Assembly: GCA_007120555.1 (NCBI GenBank) | Contig: SKNL01000044.1 | Coordinates: forward strand, 1-8,236 | DNA length: 8,236 nt | Direction: 5' to 3' | Source: Balneolales bacterium | Lineage (GTDB): Bacteria; Bacteroidota; Rhodothermia; Balneolales; Natronogracilivirgulaceae | Part shown: one piece after another, positions 1 to 6,441 of the stretch | Layout of the letters: every line of letters begins with the position of its first letter | Position numbering within the stretch: the stretch's first letter is position 1 | Translations under genes and position numbers: made by a program | The notes under the pieces: generated by a model | The model's input: the letters and a program-made list of their open reading frames with translations, nothing else | Database searches by the model: none | What the model was told of the DNA's origin: nothing

Positions 1-337
1 CGGGCCTCTGGTTCAGCAGGCCGATCTCCCGTATCGCAATAATGACCGGTTTTGGATTTTCAAATGAGTAATCCACGAAGGCGAAGAGAAATTTCCGGAA
101 CGTGGTCACGGGATGTTCTTTCTTGCTGGTAATCTGCTCAAGCAGCCGTTTGACATTGGCCGTGTGCCGGTCGATCAGCGCTTTCAGAAGCTGCTCCTTG
201 GATCCGAAGTAATAGGAGAGCATGGCCACATTCACACCGGCCTCTTCCGCGATCATGCGCGTCGTGGTGCTCCGGTATCCGTTTACGGCAATCAGATCTT
301 CGGCTGCATCCAGTATTGCGATTTTTTTATCTGACAT
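1..337 (-). CDS. TetR/AcrR-family transcriptional regulator, N-terminal part (cut by window edge)
   Basis: This is the first 112 codons of a TetR-type DNA-binding repressor. The gene starts at an ATG at 337-335 and runs leftward out of the window, so the stop is not seen. The protein opens MSDKKIAILDAAEDLIAVNG, followed by a typical TetR helix-turn-helix at about residues 7-53: RSTTTRMIAEEAGVNVAMLS, then YYFGSKEQLL, where the YYFGSKEQL signature marks the recognition helix and the following helix. From about residue 55 the ligand-binding, dimerisation domain begins (VKRLLEQI, then FRKFLFAFVDYSFENPKPV, then REIGLLNQRP). The ligand and targets cannot be told, because the ligand domain varies and is truncated here. 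The gap upstream of the start (338-450) carries repeated TGACC(G) half-sites that could be its own operator. The start is supported by where the family's N-terminus usually lies; no strong ribosome-binding site is visible. Family assignment is secure; the regulated process is unknown. Confidence 0.93.
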   Translation of the reverse strand, partial: MSDKKIAILDAAEDLIAVNGYRSTTTRMIAEEAGVNVAMLSYYFGSKEQLLKALIDRHTANVKRLLEQITSKKEHPVTTFRKFLFAFVDYSFENPKPVIIAIREIGLLNQRP

Positions 338-341
338 ATCT

Positions 342-425
342 TTGACCAGAGTAATGTAGAGTGAGTACCGACACTGATACGTGACCGCATTGACCGGAAA
401 GTTCTATCAAGGAAAGAAACGGTCA
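342..425. promoter_or_regulatory. Cluster of TGACC(G) half-sites upstream of the TetR gene, possible operator
   Basis: The gap before the TetR start contains TTGACC (342-347), TGACCG (382-387), TGACCG (391-396) and the inverted form CGGTCA (420-425). Two copies are direct with a 3-bp gap and one is inverted. Autorepression from an adjacent operator is usual for TetR proteins, so these may be operator half-sites. This is inference: there is no clean short palindrome of the classical TetR-operator kind. Confidence 0.3.
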
Positions 426-447
426 TTCGGCCGGAGCCTTGCGTTTC
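416..447 (-). terminator. Possible terminator after the DUF971 gene
   Basis: Read on the minus strand, GAAACG (447-442) pairs perfectly with CGTTTC (421-416), and a short GGC/GCC pairing lies inside the 20-nt loop. The distal arm runs straight into a T-rich stretch (TTTCCTT). The hairpin lies 4 nt past the stop codon of the DUF971 gene, where a terminator would be expected. The stem is short and AT-rich, so it may be weak or accidental. Confidence 0.3.
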
Positions 448-450
448 GGA

Positions 451-786
451 CTAAATAATGCCTTGTTCTACCGGACACATATCGCGAAGCCGTTCGAACC
501 GGTAAATGCCGGTTTGATGTCCATCGTTCCAGTGGACCTGAATTGCGTAGTTTCCAACCTGTGATATGCGAGTTATCACACGGTCATGATCCGACCGTTC
601 CAGGAATATGGACGGATCCACCGGCTTCCCCATGTTTTCATGTCCCCCCTGGCAGAAAACGCACGGACACGCCTTCCGCAACCCTTCCATCGGAAAGCGG
701 CTGAGGTGCCCGTCTGCCCACAAAATCTGCAACTCACGGAGCTCAGAATCAACGGTGATTTTTTTTATCTGAAATCTGGTTTCCAT
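451..786 (-). CDS. DUF971 (GBBH N-terminal-like) zinc-binding protein
   Basis: A 111-residue stand-alone DUF971 protein, the usual size for bacterial members. The family is also called gamma-butyrobetaine hydroxylase-like N-terminal (GBBH_N), because the same fold forms the N-terminal zinc domain of eukaryotic GBBH. Visible signatures are LQILWADGHLSRFP (about 19-32), LRKACPCVFCQGG (36-48) and YAIQVHWNDGHQTGIYRFERL (80-100). The zinc ligands of GBBH are three Cys in a CxCxxC arrangement plus a distant His; here C40, C42, C45 and H90 (in WNDGH) match, so the metal site looks intact. No oxygenase domain follows, so it is not itself a hydroxylase; its bacterial role is unclear, with links to iron-sulfur proteins proposed for some relatives. 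The gene is divergent from the yigZ gene. The start at 786 gives a normal N-terminus (METRFQIKKI); no strong ribosome-binding site is seen. Confidence 0.9.
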   Translation of the reverse strand: METRFQIKKITVDSELRELQILWADGHLSRFPMEGLRKACPCVFCQGGHENMGKPVDPSIFLERSDHDRVITRISQVGNYAIQVHWNDGHQTGIYRFERLRDMCPVEQGII

Positions 787-881
787 TCACCAACTGTAAA
801 TGATTCGAAACTTTTAAATTTAGCCCAAATTGAGGATATTTACCAATCCTGTCTGCCATCCCGGCTGGAATTGATCCAGAT
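787..881. promoter_or_regulatory. Divergent intergenic region, probable promoters for DUF971 and yigZ genes
   Basis: These 95 bp separate two divergently read genes, so at least one promoter in each direction is expected. The region is more AT-rich than its surroundings. For the minus-strand gene, TAAATTTA (815-822, self-complementary) resembles the Bacteroidota -7 box TAnnTTTG except at its last base, and a TTGG (minus strand, 846-843) lies 20 nt upstream, a fitting -33 spacing. For the plus strand I see no convincing box. Box assignment is tentative; the regional call rests on gene orientation. Confidence 0.35.
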
Positions 882-1529
882 ATGACCGATGAACCACTTA
901 AAACGCTGACCAGAGCACATTCGGCACGGTATACTGACCGTGGATCGCGATTTTATGCCTATGCTTTCCCCGTTATGGATCTGCAGGAAATAGAAACCCG
1001 ACGGACTGATACAGCGGACAAGCATCCCGATGCCACCCACCACTGCTACGCCTGGCGATACAACCCTTTCCAGCCGGAAGAGTTTTCACAGGATGACGGA
1101 GAACCTGCCGGAACAGCCGGCGCACCCATCCTTGGCGTCATCAAATCTGCGTTGCTCGTCAATGTGCTGATCATTGTCGTCAGATATTTTGGGGGAACCA
1201 AACTTGGCAAGGCCGGGTTGATACACGCATACAGGGAGGCTGCCGCTCTCAGCATTGCAACGGCCGATAAAATGAGCCTGGGCCGCTTCATCCCGTTTAC
1301 AGTTCGCTATCCGTATGATCAGGAAAACAGGATCAGGGAACTGATCAACCGCTACCGGATGGATATCGCACTGGAAACATACCTCGAAGACATATCTATG
1401 ACCCTCTATTGCAATGCGGATCATGCTGCGGAGCTTGCCGGCATCCTGGAACATCTTGCATACCTTGGAATCACCTTTGAAAAAATGCCGGAGCGTTTCC
1501 GTCCAGTTGACAGCAACACACCTAATTGA
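882..1529 (+). CDS. yigZ: YigZ/IMPACT (UPF0029) family protein
   Basis: A 215-residue protein of the YigZ/IMPACT family, close to the roughly 205 residues of E. coli YigZ. The N-terminal IMPACT domain spans about residues 15-125 with its hallmarks: GSRFYAYAFP (21-30), HPDATHHCYAWR (48-59), DDGEPAGTAGAPIL (71-84) and NVLIIVVRYFGGTKLGKAGL (94-113). The C-terminal part (about 135-200) fits the ferredoxin-like DUF1949 domain that YigZ proteins carry. The eukaryotic relative IMPACT modulates GCN1/GCN2 signalling; the bacterial function is not firmly established, and nucleic-acid or ribosome association has been suggested. It is predicted to be cytoplasmic. The ATG at 882 fits the family N-terminus, with only a weak GGAA about 13 nt upstream. 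The stop codon is embedded in a strong hairpin, and the cobalamin adenosyltransferase gene begins 48 nt later, so the two may share a transcript. Confidence 0.95.
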   Translation: MTDEPLKTLTRAHSARYTDRGSRFYAYAFPVMDLQEIETRRTDTADKHPDATHHCYAWRYNPFQPEEFSQDDGEPAGTAGAPILGVIKSALLVNVLIIVVRYFGGTKLGKAGLIHAYREAAALSIATADKMSLGRFIPFTVRYPYDQENRIRELINRYRMDIALETYLEDISMTLYCNADHAAELAGILEHLAYLGITFEKMPERFRPVDSNTPN

Positions 1530-1549
1530 GCCGCAGTATTCTGCGGCTC
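1528..1549 (+). terminator. 9-bp perfect hairpin overlapping the yigZ stop codon
   Basis: GAGCCGCAG (1528-1536) and CTGCGGCTC (1541-1549) form a perfect GC-rich 9-bp stem with a TATT loop. The stem begins at the second base of the TGA stop codon of yigZ. The bases after it (TCTTCAAACCTT) are pyrimidine-rich but lack a true run of T, so it is either an imperfect Rho-independent terminator or attenuator, or an mRNA-stabilising intercistronic hairpin. The next start codon is 28 nt beyond the stem. Confidence 0.6.
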
Positions 1550-1577
1550 TCTTCAAACCTTAACGGAAATACGGAAA

Positions 1578-2123
1578 ATGATGAAAATCTATACCAAAAC
1601 CGGCGATCATGGCGACACGTCACTTTTCGGCGGTCAGCGTGTCTCGAAAAACCACTCACGCATCACGGCTTATGGAACCGTAGACGAGCTCAACTCCATA
1701 CTGGGACTCATACGGACCGCAGATCCGGATCCGGCAATTGAAGAAATATTGGAACGGGTTCAAAATGAGCTGTTTGTTCTCGGTGCCGACCTGGCCACCC
1801 CGCCGGAAAAAAATTCCCGTATTGAACGCATCGGTGAAGCCCACGTGCGCAGACTGGAAGTGGACATCGATCAACTGGAGAAGGGGCTCAAACCCTTGAA
1901 GTCCTTTATCCTCCCGGGTGGAAGTCCGGGCGCAGCCTATCTTCACCTGGCCCGAACCGTCTGTCGACGGGCAGAGAGAAGCTGCTTTTCGTGCAGACAA
2001 TCTGAAATAGTTTCCGACGAAGCACTTATCTTCCTGAACCGCCTGTCGGACCTTCTGTTTGTAATGGCCCGGTACCAGAACAAATCCAGGGACGTTCGTG
2101 ATGTTGTCTGGAAGGCGAAATAA
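1578..2123 (+). CDS. pduO: PduO-type cob(I)alamin adenosyltransferase
   Basis: A 181-residue ATP:corrinoid adenosyltransferase of the PduO type, a normal single-domain length. It transfers the adenosyl group of ATP to cob(I)alamin in the cytoplasm, giving the adenosylcobalamin used by mutases, diol dehydratases or ribonucleotide reductase. Signatures in order: KIYTKTGDHGDTSLFGG (3-19), the ATP-binding N-terminal loop; YGTVDELNSILGL (32-44); FILPGG (110-115); ARTVCRRAER (125-134); and LNRLSDLLFVMAR (153-165). By eye D36, F110 and R126 line up with D35, F112 and R128 of the Lactobacillus reuteri enzyme, the substrate-site residues, so it should be active. ATG codons at 1578 and 1581 are both possible starts; CGGAAA precedes them. 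No cobalamin riboswitch is visible upstream. The SGNH/TPR gene follows after only 2 nt, suggesting co-transcription and perhaps coupled translation. Confidence 0.95.
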   Translation: MMKIYTKTGDHGDTSLFGGQRVSKNHSRITAYGTVDELNSILGLIRTADPDPAIEEILERVQNELFVLGADLATPPEKNSRIERIGEAHVRRLEVDIDQLEKGLKPLKSFILPGGSPGAAYLHLARTVCRRAERSCFSCRQSEIVSDEALIFLNRLSDLLFVMARYQNKSRDVRDVVWKAK

Positions 2124-2125
2124 CA

Positions 2126-4168
2126 GTGACAATACGCCAGCCTGCCAATGCCATGGGCCTGACAAACAAACAAAAAAAATACATCCGTGATCATCACCGC
2201 AATAAAAACGCCGGACAGCTCTCCCGTGAGCTGAAAACCGACAGAAATGCGGTGCAGGAATACCTCGACACCATCGCTCCCCAAAAAGACGGCCGGAAAA
2301 AAACCCTTTTCTACATAGCCGCACTGTTCATTCCGGTGCTGTTTTTTGTCCTGCTGGAAGGCTCCCTGCGGTTGCTCGACTATCGCGGCGATACCCGGCT
2401 GTTCATATATCCGGAAGAATACTTCGAAGGCGAATACGGGTTTGCCAACCGGAATTTCAACGCCCGTTATTTCTTCAATACCCGAAACCTGCCCGGTTTC
2501 TCCAATGATGCCTTCCTGACGGACAAACCTGACACTTCCTTCCGGGTATTTGCCATGGGCGGTTCCTCAACGGCGGGATACCCGTACGGGTTCAATGCCA
2601 CTTTTTCCAGGGTTACCGCTGATGCACTCAAAGATATCCTGCCGGGACGGCTGGTCGAAGTCATAAATCTGGGGGCATCCGCCGTCAATTCCTATACGCT
2701 CTACGACCAGATCCCGGAAATCCTGGAACAGCAACCGGACGCCATTTTCATCTATACCGGCCACAACGAGTTTTACGGAGCTCTTGGAGTAGGCTCCAGC
2801 GAACAGTTCGGGGCCTTCCCCGGTTTCGTGCGCACCTATCTCAAGCTGCAGCGGTTGAAGACGTTCATGCTCCTGAGGGATGGCATCGCCTCTTTCTCAC
2901 AATGGATCGCAACTTCACTGCTCGGCGAACCGCATCCGGCGAGAGACGGGACCCTGATGCAGCGCATGGTCCAGGATCAGACCATTACGCTCGACAGCCG
3001 GGTTTTTGAGTACGGCAAAAACCAGTTTGAAAGCAACCTGGACAAGATCCTCCAGCGGTTTCGCGAACAGGATATCCCTGTCTTCATCTCGAGCATTGCC
3101 AGCAACCTCCGTGACCAGCAGCCTTTTGTCTCCATCGAATCGCCGCAGTATCCACCCGCGCGGCAGGTCTTCCAGCAGGCCCGAAGATATTACCAGCAGG
3201 GCAATTACGACCGGGCCTACGAACTTTTTGTGTTCGCAAAAGATCTGGACGCACTCAAGTTTCGCGCACCCGAAGTTTTCAACGAAATCATCCGTGAGAA
3301 GGCAGATAAACATGGTGCCGTCTATGTTCCGGTCTATGAAGACATGAGAGAACAAAGCGAAAACCGGATCATCGGCTTTGATCTTATGCTGGAACACTTG
3401 CATCCCAACAGGACCGGGTATTTCCATATTGGAAAATCCTTTTACGAGGCAGTGGCAGCCAGCGGTATCCTGGACCATGAGGCAGATTACCAGGCACTCA
3501 GAAGCTGGGATGAATACTTTGACCGGATGAAGGTTTCCGGGGTGGATGAACGCATCGCCTACCACAGGGTCCGCCTTCTCACGGGTGGATGGCCCTTCGT
3601 TACCGGCCCGTCCCCGGACGGGTATCCCGCAGCATACGAACCTGAAAACCGGATCGATGAGCTGGCTTTTGAAGTCGTCCACACCAATTTGCGATGGGAC
3701 CAGGCCAAATTGAGTATTGCAGAATACTTCATGGAACAAGGTCAGTTTGAGCCGGCCTTGCTGGAATATGAGGGCCTGATAAGAGATCAACCCTACAATC
3801 ACTCCCCGCATGTCTTTGCCGGACGTCTGCTGCTTCAGGTACTGAACGACTTTGATCGTGCGCGACCACACTTTGAGAATGCCTGGCGGATCAACCCTTC
3901 AAACTATTCCGCACGGATGCTCGGATCCATTGAGGTCAACGACGGCAACTACCAGCGCGGCATCACTTTACTTAAAAAGGCACTCGAGTTCAACCCCGAT
4001 GATATCCAAGCCATGTTCAATCTTTCGGGAGCGCAAGCGCTTAGCGGAGATCTGGAGGACGCTTATGAAACTGCTCGCGAATTAGATGCCATCCAACCTG
4101 ACTTCCCCGGCCTGCAGCAGTGGATACGGCAGCTTGAAACCCGGCTGCAAAGAAACCGAATGAATTGA
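2126..4168 (+). CDS. Membrane-anchored HTH-like / SGNH hydrolase / TPR protein
   Basis: A 680-residue multidomain protein. Residues about 13-50 (from NKQKKYIRDHHRNKNAGQL) look like a small helix-turn-helix domain. A hydrophobic helix at about 61-79 follows a positive stretch (KDGRKK), so the rest should lie outside the cytoplasmic membrane. The SGNH esterase-like domain spans about 139-450: GGSST with S147, NLGAS with G183, TGHNE with N214, and EHLHPN with H426, where E423 replaces the usual Asp of DxxH. A helical insert at about 346-390 (RRYYQQGNYDRAYELF) looks like a TPR. Four TPR-like repeats follow at about 524-658. Substrate unknown; removal or transfer of acyl groups on an envelope glycan is a guess. 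The GTG at 2126 lies 2 nt after the previous stop with GGAAGG 10 nt upstream; an in-frame ATG at 2153 is the alternative start and keeps every domain. Domain calls are solid; function is not. Confidence 0.85.
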   Translation: MTIRQPANAMGLTNKQKKYIRDHHRNKNAGQLSRELKTDRNAVQEYLDTIAPQKDGRKKTLFYIAALFIPVLFFVLLEGSLRLLDYRGDTRLFIYPEEYFEGEYGFANRNFNARYFFNTRNLPGFSNDAFLTDKPDTSFRVFAMGGSSTAGYPYGFNATFSRVTADALKDILPGRLVEVINLGASAVNSYTLYDQIPEILEQQPDAIFIYTGHNEFYGALGVGSSEQFGAFPGFVRTYLKLQRLKTFMLLRDGIASFSQWIATSLLGEPHPARDGTLMQRMVQDQTITLDSRVFEYGKNQFESNLDKILQRFREQDIPVFISSIASNLRDQQPFVSIESPQYPPARQVFQQARRYYQQGNYDRAYELFVFAKDLDALKFRAPEVFNEIIREKADKHGAVYVPVYEDMREQSENRIIGFDLMLEHLHPNRTGYFHIGKSFYEAVAASGILDHEADYQALRSWDEYFDRMKVSGVDERIAYHRVRLLTGGWPFVTGPSPDGYPAAYEPENRIDELAFEVVHTNLRWDQAKLSIAEYFMEQGQFEPALLEYEGLIRDQPYNHSPHVFAGRLLLQVLNDFDRARPHFENAWRINPSNYSARMLGSIEVNDGNYQRGITLLKKALEFNPDDIQAMFNLSGAQALSGDLEDAYETARELDAIQPDFPGLQQWIRQLETRLQRNRMN

Positions 4169-4301
4169 CCATGCATGCTGTTATGTCTGACATGTCTGCA
4201 GCCAGTGTGAATGCATCCCAAAATAGATATCATCATTGCTTAAGGTTAAAATAATTGCTAACTATCAGAGTTTTGTCCTTCACTCGTATATTTCATCACT
4301 C
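4169..4301. other. 133-bp AT-rich intergenic region before the M23 lipoprotein gene
   Basis: AT-rich spacer likely to hold the end of the previous transcript and the promoter of the peptidase gene. Near its left end are an odd-centred palindrome ATGTCTGACAT (4185-4195) and two copies of ATGCAT (4171-4176 and 4211-4216). I find no stem followed by a T-run, and no box pair with acceptable promoter spacing: TATATTTC at 4287-4294 resembles a -7 box but sits too close to the start codon. An upstream in-frame TTG at 4236 is unlikely to be the start, since it would bury the lipoprotein signal. Confidence 0.35.
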
Positions 4302-5651
4302 ATGACCCGATTAACGCCGTTATTGCTATTGCTATTCCTGGCAGCAGCCGCTTGCGAGTTCAAAGCTGACCATGCGCAAACCAGTGACAAGACAGACCCG
4401 GTTGTGGAAACCGCATCTGAGCTCGTCCCCGAGGAACCCAGCCTTGATACTTTCGGCATTGACGAGTCATTTGACGTTACCACGCATGTCATACGCCGGA
4501 ATGAATCCCTTTCCGCCATACTGCGGGGTCACGGACTTGCACCCGGAGATATTCATGATCTGAGCAGGGCCTCTTCCGGTGTTTTTGACGTGCGCCGAAT
4601 GCGTGCAGGACGCCCGTTGCACATCTACAGCAAGGCTGACAGCGCCGGATCCGCTTCTGTTGCATTTGTGGTGTATGAGGATAACAACGCCGAGTTCATA
4701 CGCTTCCATCTTGCGGATTCCATCTTTGTGGAAAGGGATCATAAACCGGTTGAGATAAGGACACGGCTGGTGGATGCCAGTATCACAAGTTCCCTTTACC
4801 AGACCATGCGTCAGATCGGAGTCGACCCTCAACTCACCCACCGGCTTGCCGATGTGTACGCATGGCAGGTCGATTTTTACAGAATACAACCGGGGGATCA
4901 TTTCAAAGTCCTTTTTGAAGAACGGCTTATTGATGGTGAAGTCGCTGAGATCGGCAGAATCAAAGCCGCTATCTTCACGCACCGGAATCAGGATTTTCAT
5001 GCCTTTCATTACCGCCAGAATGGCCAAGATGAATACTTTGACGAGGAAGGCAACTCGCTCAGAAGACAGTTCATGGCGGCACCGCTGGATTATACACGCA
5101 TCAGTTCCCGTTTCACCAACCGTCGTTTTCATCCGGTGCTGAAACGCAACATGCCACACCACGGGACCGACTATGCGGCACCTGTCGGCACACCCATCCG
5201 CGCAGTCGGCGACGGCACCATCACCGTTGCCCGATACGACCGGAATAACGGGAATTACATCCGTATCCGCCACAACAGCATTTATGAAACCGGATACCTG
5301 CACATGTCCCGCTTTGCTAACGGAATGCGTCCCGGAACACAGGTAAAACAGGGCCAGATCATCGGTTATGTAGGGGCAACCGGACTGGCAACAGGTCCGC
5401 ATCTCTGCTTCCGGTTCTGGGAGCATGGACGCCCGGTGGACCCGCGACGCATCGATCTTCCGCCAGCTGATCCCATTCAGGCAGAACATCAGGGATCATT
5501 TGCTGTCAGAAAAGAGCAGTTGCTCGGCAAACTCGGTATCGATCAAGACTCTGCACTGAAACGACCCGCAATCTTTGCCATACAGATCGGATACAACGGA
5601 GTATTATCCAATCAAAACCTGTATGATGCCTCCGGTGGCGGCGACTTGTGA
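4302..5651 (+). CDS. M23-family peptidoglycan endopeptidase, Csd3/MepM-like lipoprotein
   Basis: A 449-residue predicted lipoprotein that should cleave peptidoglycan cross-links from the periplasmic side. The ATG at 4302 gives a lipoprotein signal, MTRLTPLLLLLFLAAAAC, with acceptor C18. After a linker, residues about 60-110 resemble the OapA/LysM-like domain of MepM proteins (HVIRRNESLSAILRGHGL, VFDVRRMRAGRPL). A middle domain at about 150-265 matches the second domain of Csd3/MepM (YAWQVDFYRIQPGDHFKVLF, YFDEEGNSLRRQF). The M23 domain at about 266-385 has H286 and D290 as first zinc ligands (HHGTD), H334 in GYLHMS, and GPHLCF, in which H367 is kept but the third zinc-ligand His is C369. Cys can bind zinc and I remember this variant from Bacteroidota, so activity remains plausible. 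A tail of about 65 residues follows. No clear ribosome-binding site. Confidence 0.93.
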   Translation: MTRLTPLLLLLFLAAAACEFKADHAQTSDKTDPVVETASELVPEEPSLDTFGIDESFDVTTHVIRRNESLSAILRGHGLAPGDIHDLSRASSGVFDVRRMRAGRPLHIYSKADSAGSASVAFVVYEDNNAEFIRFHLADSIFVERDHKPVEIRTRLVDASITSSLYQTMRQIGVDPQLTHRLADVYAWQVDFYRIQPGDHFKVLFEERLIDGEVAEIGRIKAAIFTHRNQDFHAFHYRQNGQDEYFDEEGNSLRRQFMAAPLDYTRISSRFTNRRFHPVLKRNMPHHGTDYAAPVGTPIRAVGDGTITVARYDRNNGNYIRIRHNSIYETGYLHMSRFANGMRPGTQVKQGQIIGYVGATGLATGPHLCFRFWEHGRPVDPRRIDLPPADPIQAEHQGSFAVRKEQLLGKLGIDQDSALKRPAIFAIQIGYNGVLSNQNLYDASGGGDL

Positions 5652-5714
5652 CCGTCTTACGGAATCATCCCGTGAAATCCATCCATAATCCTGCATGGAA
5701 ATAAAAGACCACTC

Positions 5715-6413
5715 ATGATGTCAAAAAAAATCATTCTTATTACCGGTGCCAGCCGGGGGATCGGCCATGCCACCGCCCGATATCTCGCCGGGCAAAAGCA
5801 TCAGGTCCTGGCCACCGCTCGTTCAGAACAGTTGCTCGATGAGCTCAAAAATACCAACACCAGACGGATTGACTATGTTGCCTGCGATCTGCTGGATGCA
5901 GCATCCCTTCAAAAGATCATCGATTATATTCGGGACCAAAACGTTGAGATTTCCGCGCTGATTCATAATGCGGGTGGTTTGATCAACAAACCGTTCCGTG
6001 ATTTGACCGACCAGGACTGGAATGCCATGTGGAATATGAACGTACTTACTGCGGTCCGCCTCCTGAGAGCCTTGCTTCCGTTCTTTGCCAAAAATGCCCA
6101 CATCGTGACTGTTGGAAGCATGGGGGGATATCAGGGCAGCTCCAAATACCCTGGATTGTCGGCTTACAGCACCTCCAAGGGCGCACTGAGCATCTGGAGC
6201 GAATGCATGGCGACGGAACTTAAAGACGAAAACATATCCGTAAACTGCCTCTGCCTTGGAGCAGTTCAGACCGAAATGTTTTCCTCGGCATTCCCTGGCA
6301 TGAAAGCCCCTGTCAAACCCGACGAAATGGCGCAGTTCGTTGGTGATTTTGCTCTCAAGGGCCATTCTTTCATGAATGGAAAAGTATTGCCCGTGACACT
6401 TGGAGATCCCTGA
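5715..6413 (+). CDS. Classical short-chain dehydrogenase/reductase (SDR)
   Basis: A 232-residue NAD(P)-dependent oxidoreductase of the classical SDR family, slightly shorter than the typical 250. The Rossmann-fold motif TGASRGIG (10-17) binds the cofactor; R36 after the second beta strand (ATARS) hints at NADP(H) preference. NAG (85-87), N109, S135 in VTVGSMGG and the pair Y151/K155 in YSTSK give a complete catalytic tetrad, so it should be active. CLGAVQTEMF (180-189) matches the usual segment after the catalytic helix. The C-terminus ends shortly after GKVLPVTLGDP. The substrate cannot be deduced: SDRs act on sugars, steroids, fatty-acyl and other alcohols and ketones. ATG codons at 5715 and 5718 are both possible starts, with AT-rich sequence but no clear ribosome-binding site upstream. 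It lies 63 nt after the M23 gene on the same strand; a shared transcript is possible but no functional link is evident. Confidence 0.95.
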   Translation: MMSKKIILITGASRGIGHATARYLAGQKHQVLATARSEQLLDELKNTNTRRIDYVACDLLDAASLQKIIDYIRDQNVEISALIHNAGGLINKPFRDLTDQDWNAMWNMNVLTAVRLLRALLPFFAKNAHIVTVGSMGGYQGSSKYPGLSAYSTSKGALSIWSECMATELKDENISVNCLCLGAVQTEMFSSAFPGMKAPVKPDEMAQFVGDFALKGHSFMNGKVLPVTLGDP

Positions 6414-6441
6414 CCGGCGGGCTGAGAGATTGTCGTACAAA

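Noticed and set aside
113..334. Plus-strand 73-codon open frame at the left edge
   Set aside because: The minus strand here encodes an unmistakable TetR helix-turn-helix, so the plus-strand frame is a shadow.
320..334. Near-identical A-tract words at the 5' ends of the TetR and DUF971 genes (also a run of 8 A at the SDR start)
   Set aside because: These are Lys-Lys-Ile codons (AAA AAA ATC) near N-termini, a common chance pattern. Slippage could shift frame, but nothing here shows that it does.
1530..1577. Cobalamin riboswitch before the adenosyltransferase gene
   Set aside because: The gap is only 48 nt, is filled by a simple hairpin and has no B12-box-like sequence, so a B12 riboswitch cannot fit.
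2915..3871. 318-codon open frame antisense to the SGNH/TPR gene
   Set aside because: The sense strand has clear SGNH and TPR motifs across the same stretch; the antisense product has no recognisable domain or plausible start context.
4236..4301. Upstream TTG start extending the M23 protein by 22 residues
   Set aside because: The extension would place polar residues before the lipoprotein signal and bury it; the ATG at 4302 gives a normal signal with its Cys at residue 18.
4467..5489. 340-codon open frame antisense to the M23 peptidase gene
   Set aside because: It lies wholly over a well-recognised gene, its protein shows no family motif, and its content (many Cys, His and Val in no pattern) looks like a mirror of the sense codons.
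5652..5714. Possible terminator between the M23 and SDR genes
   Set aside because: Only a 4-bp ACGG/CCGT pairing is seen, without a T-run; too weak to call.
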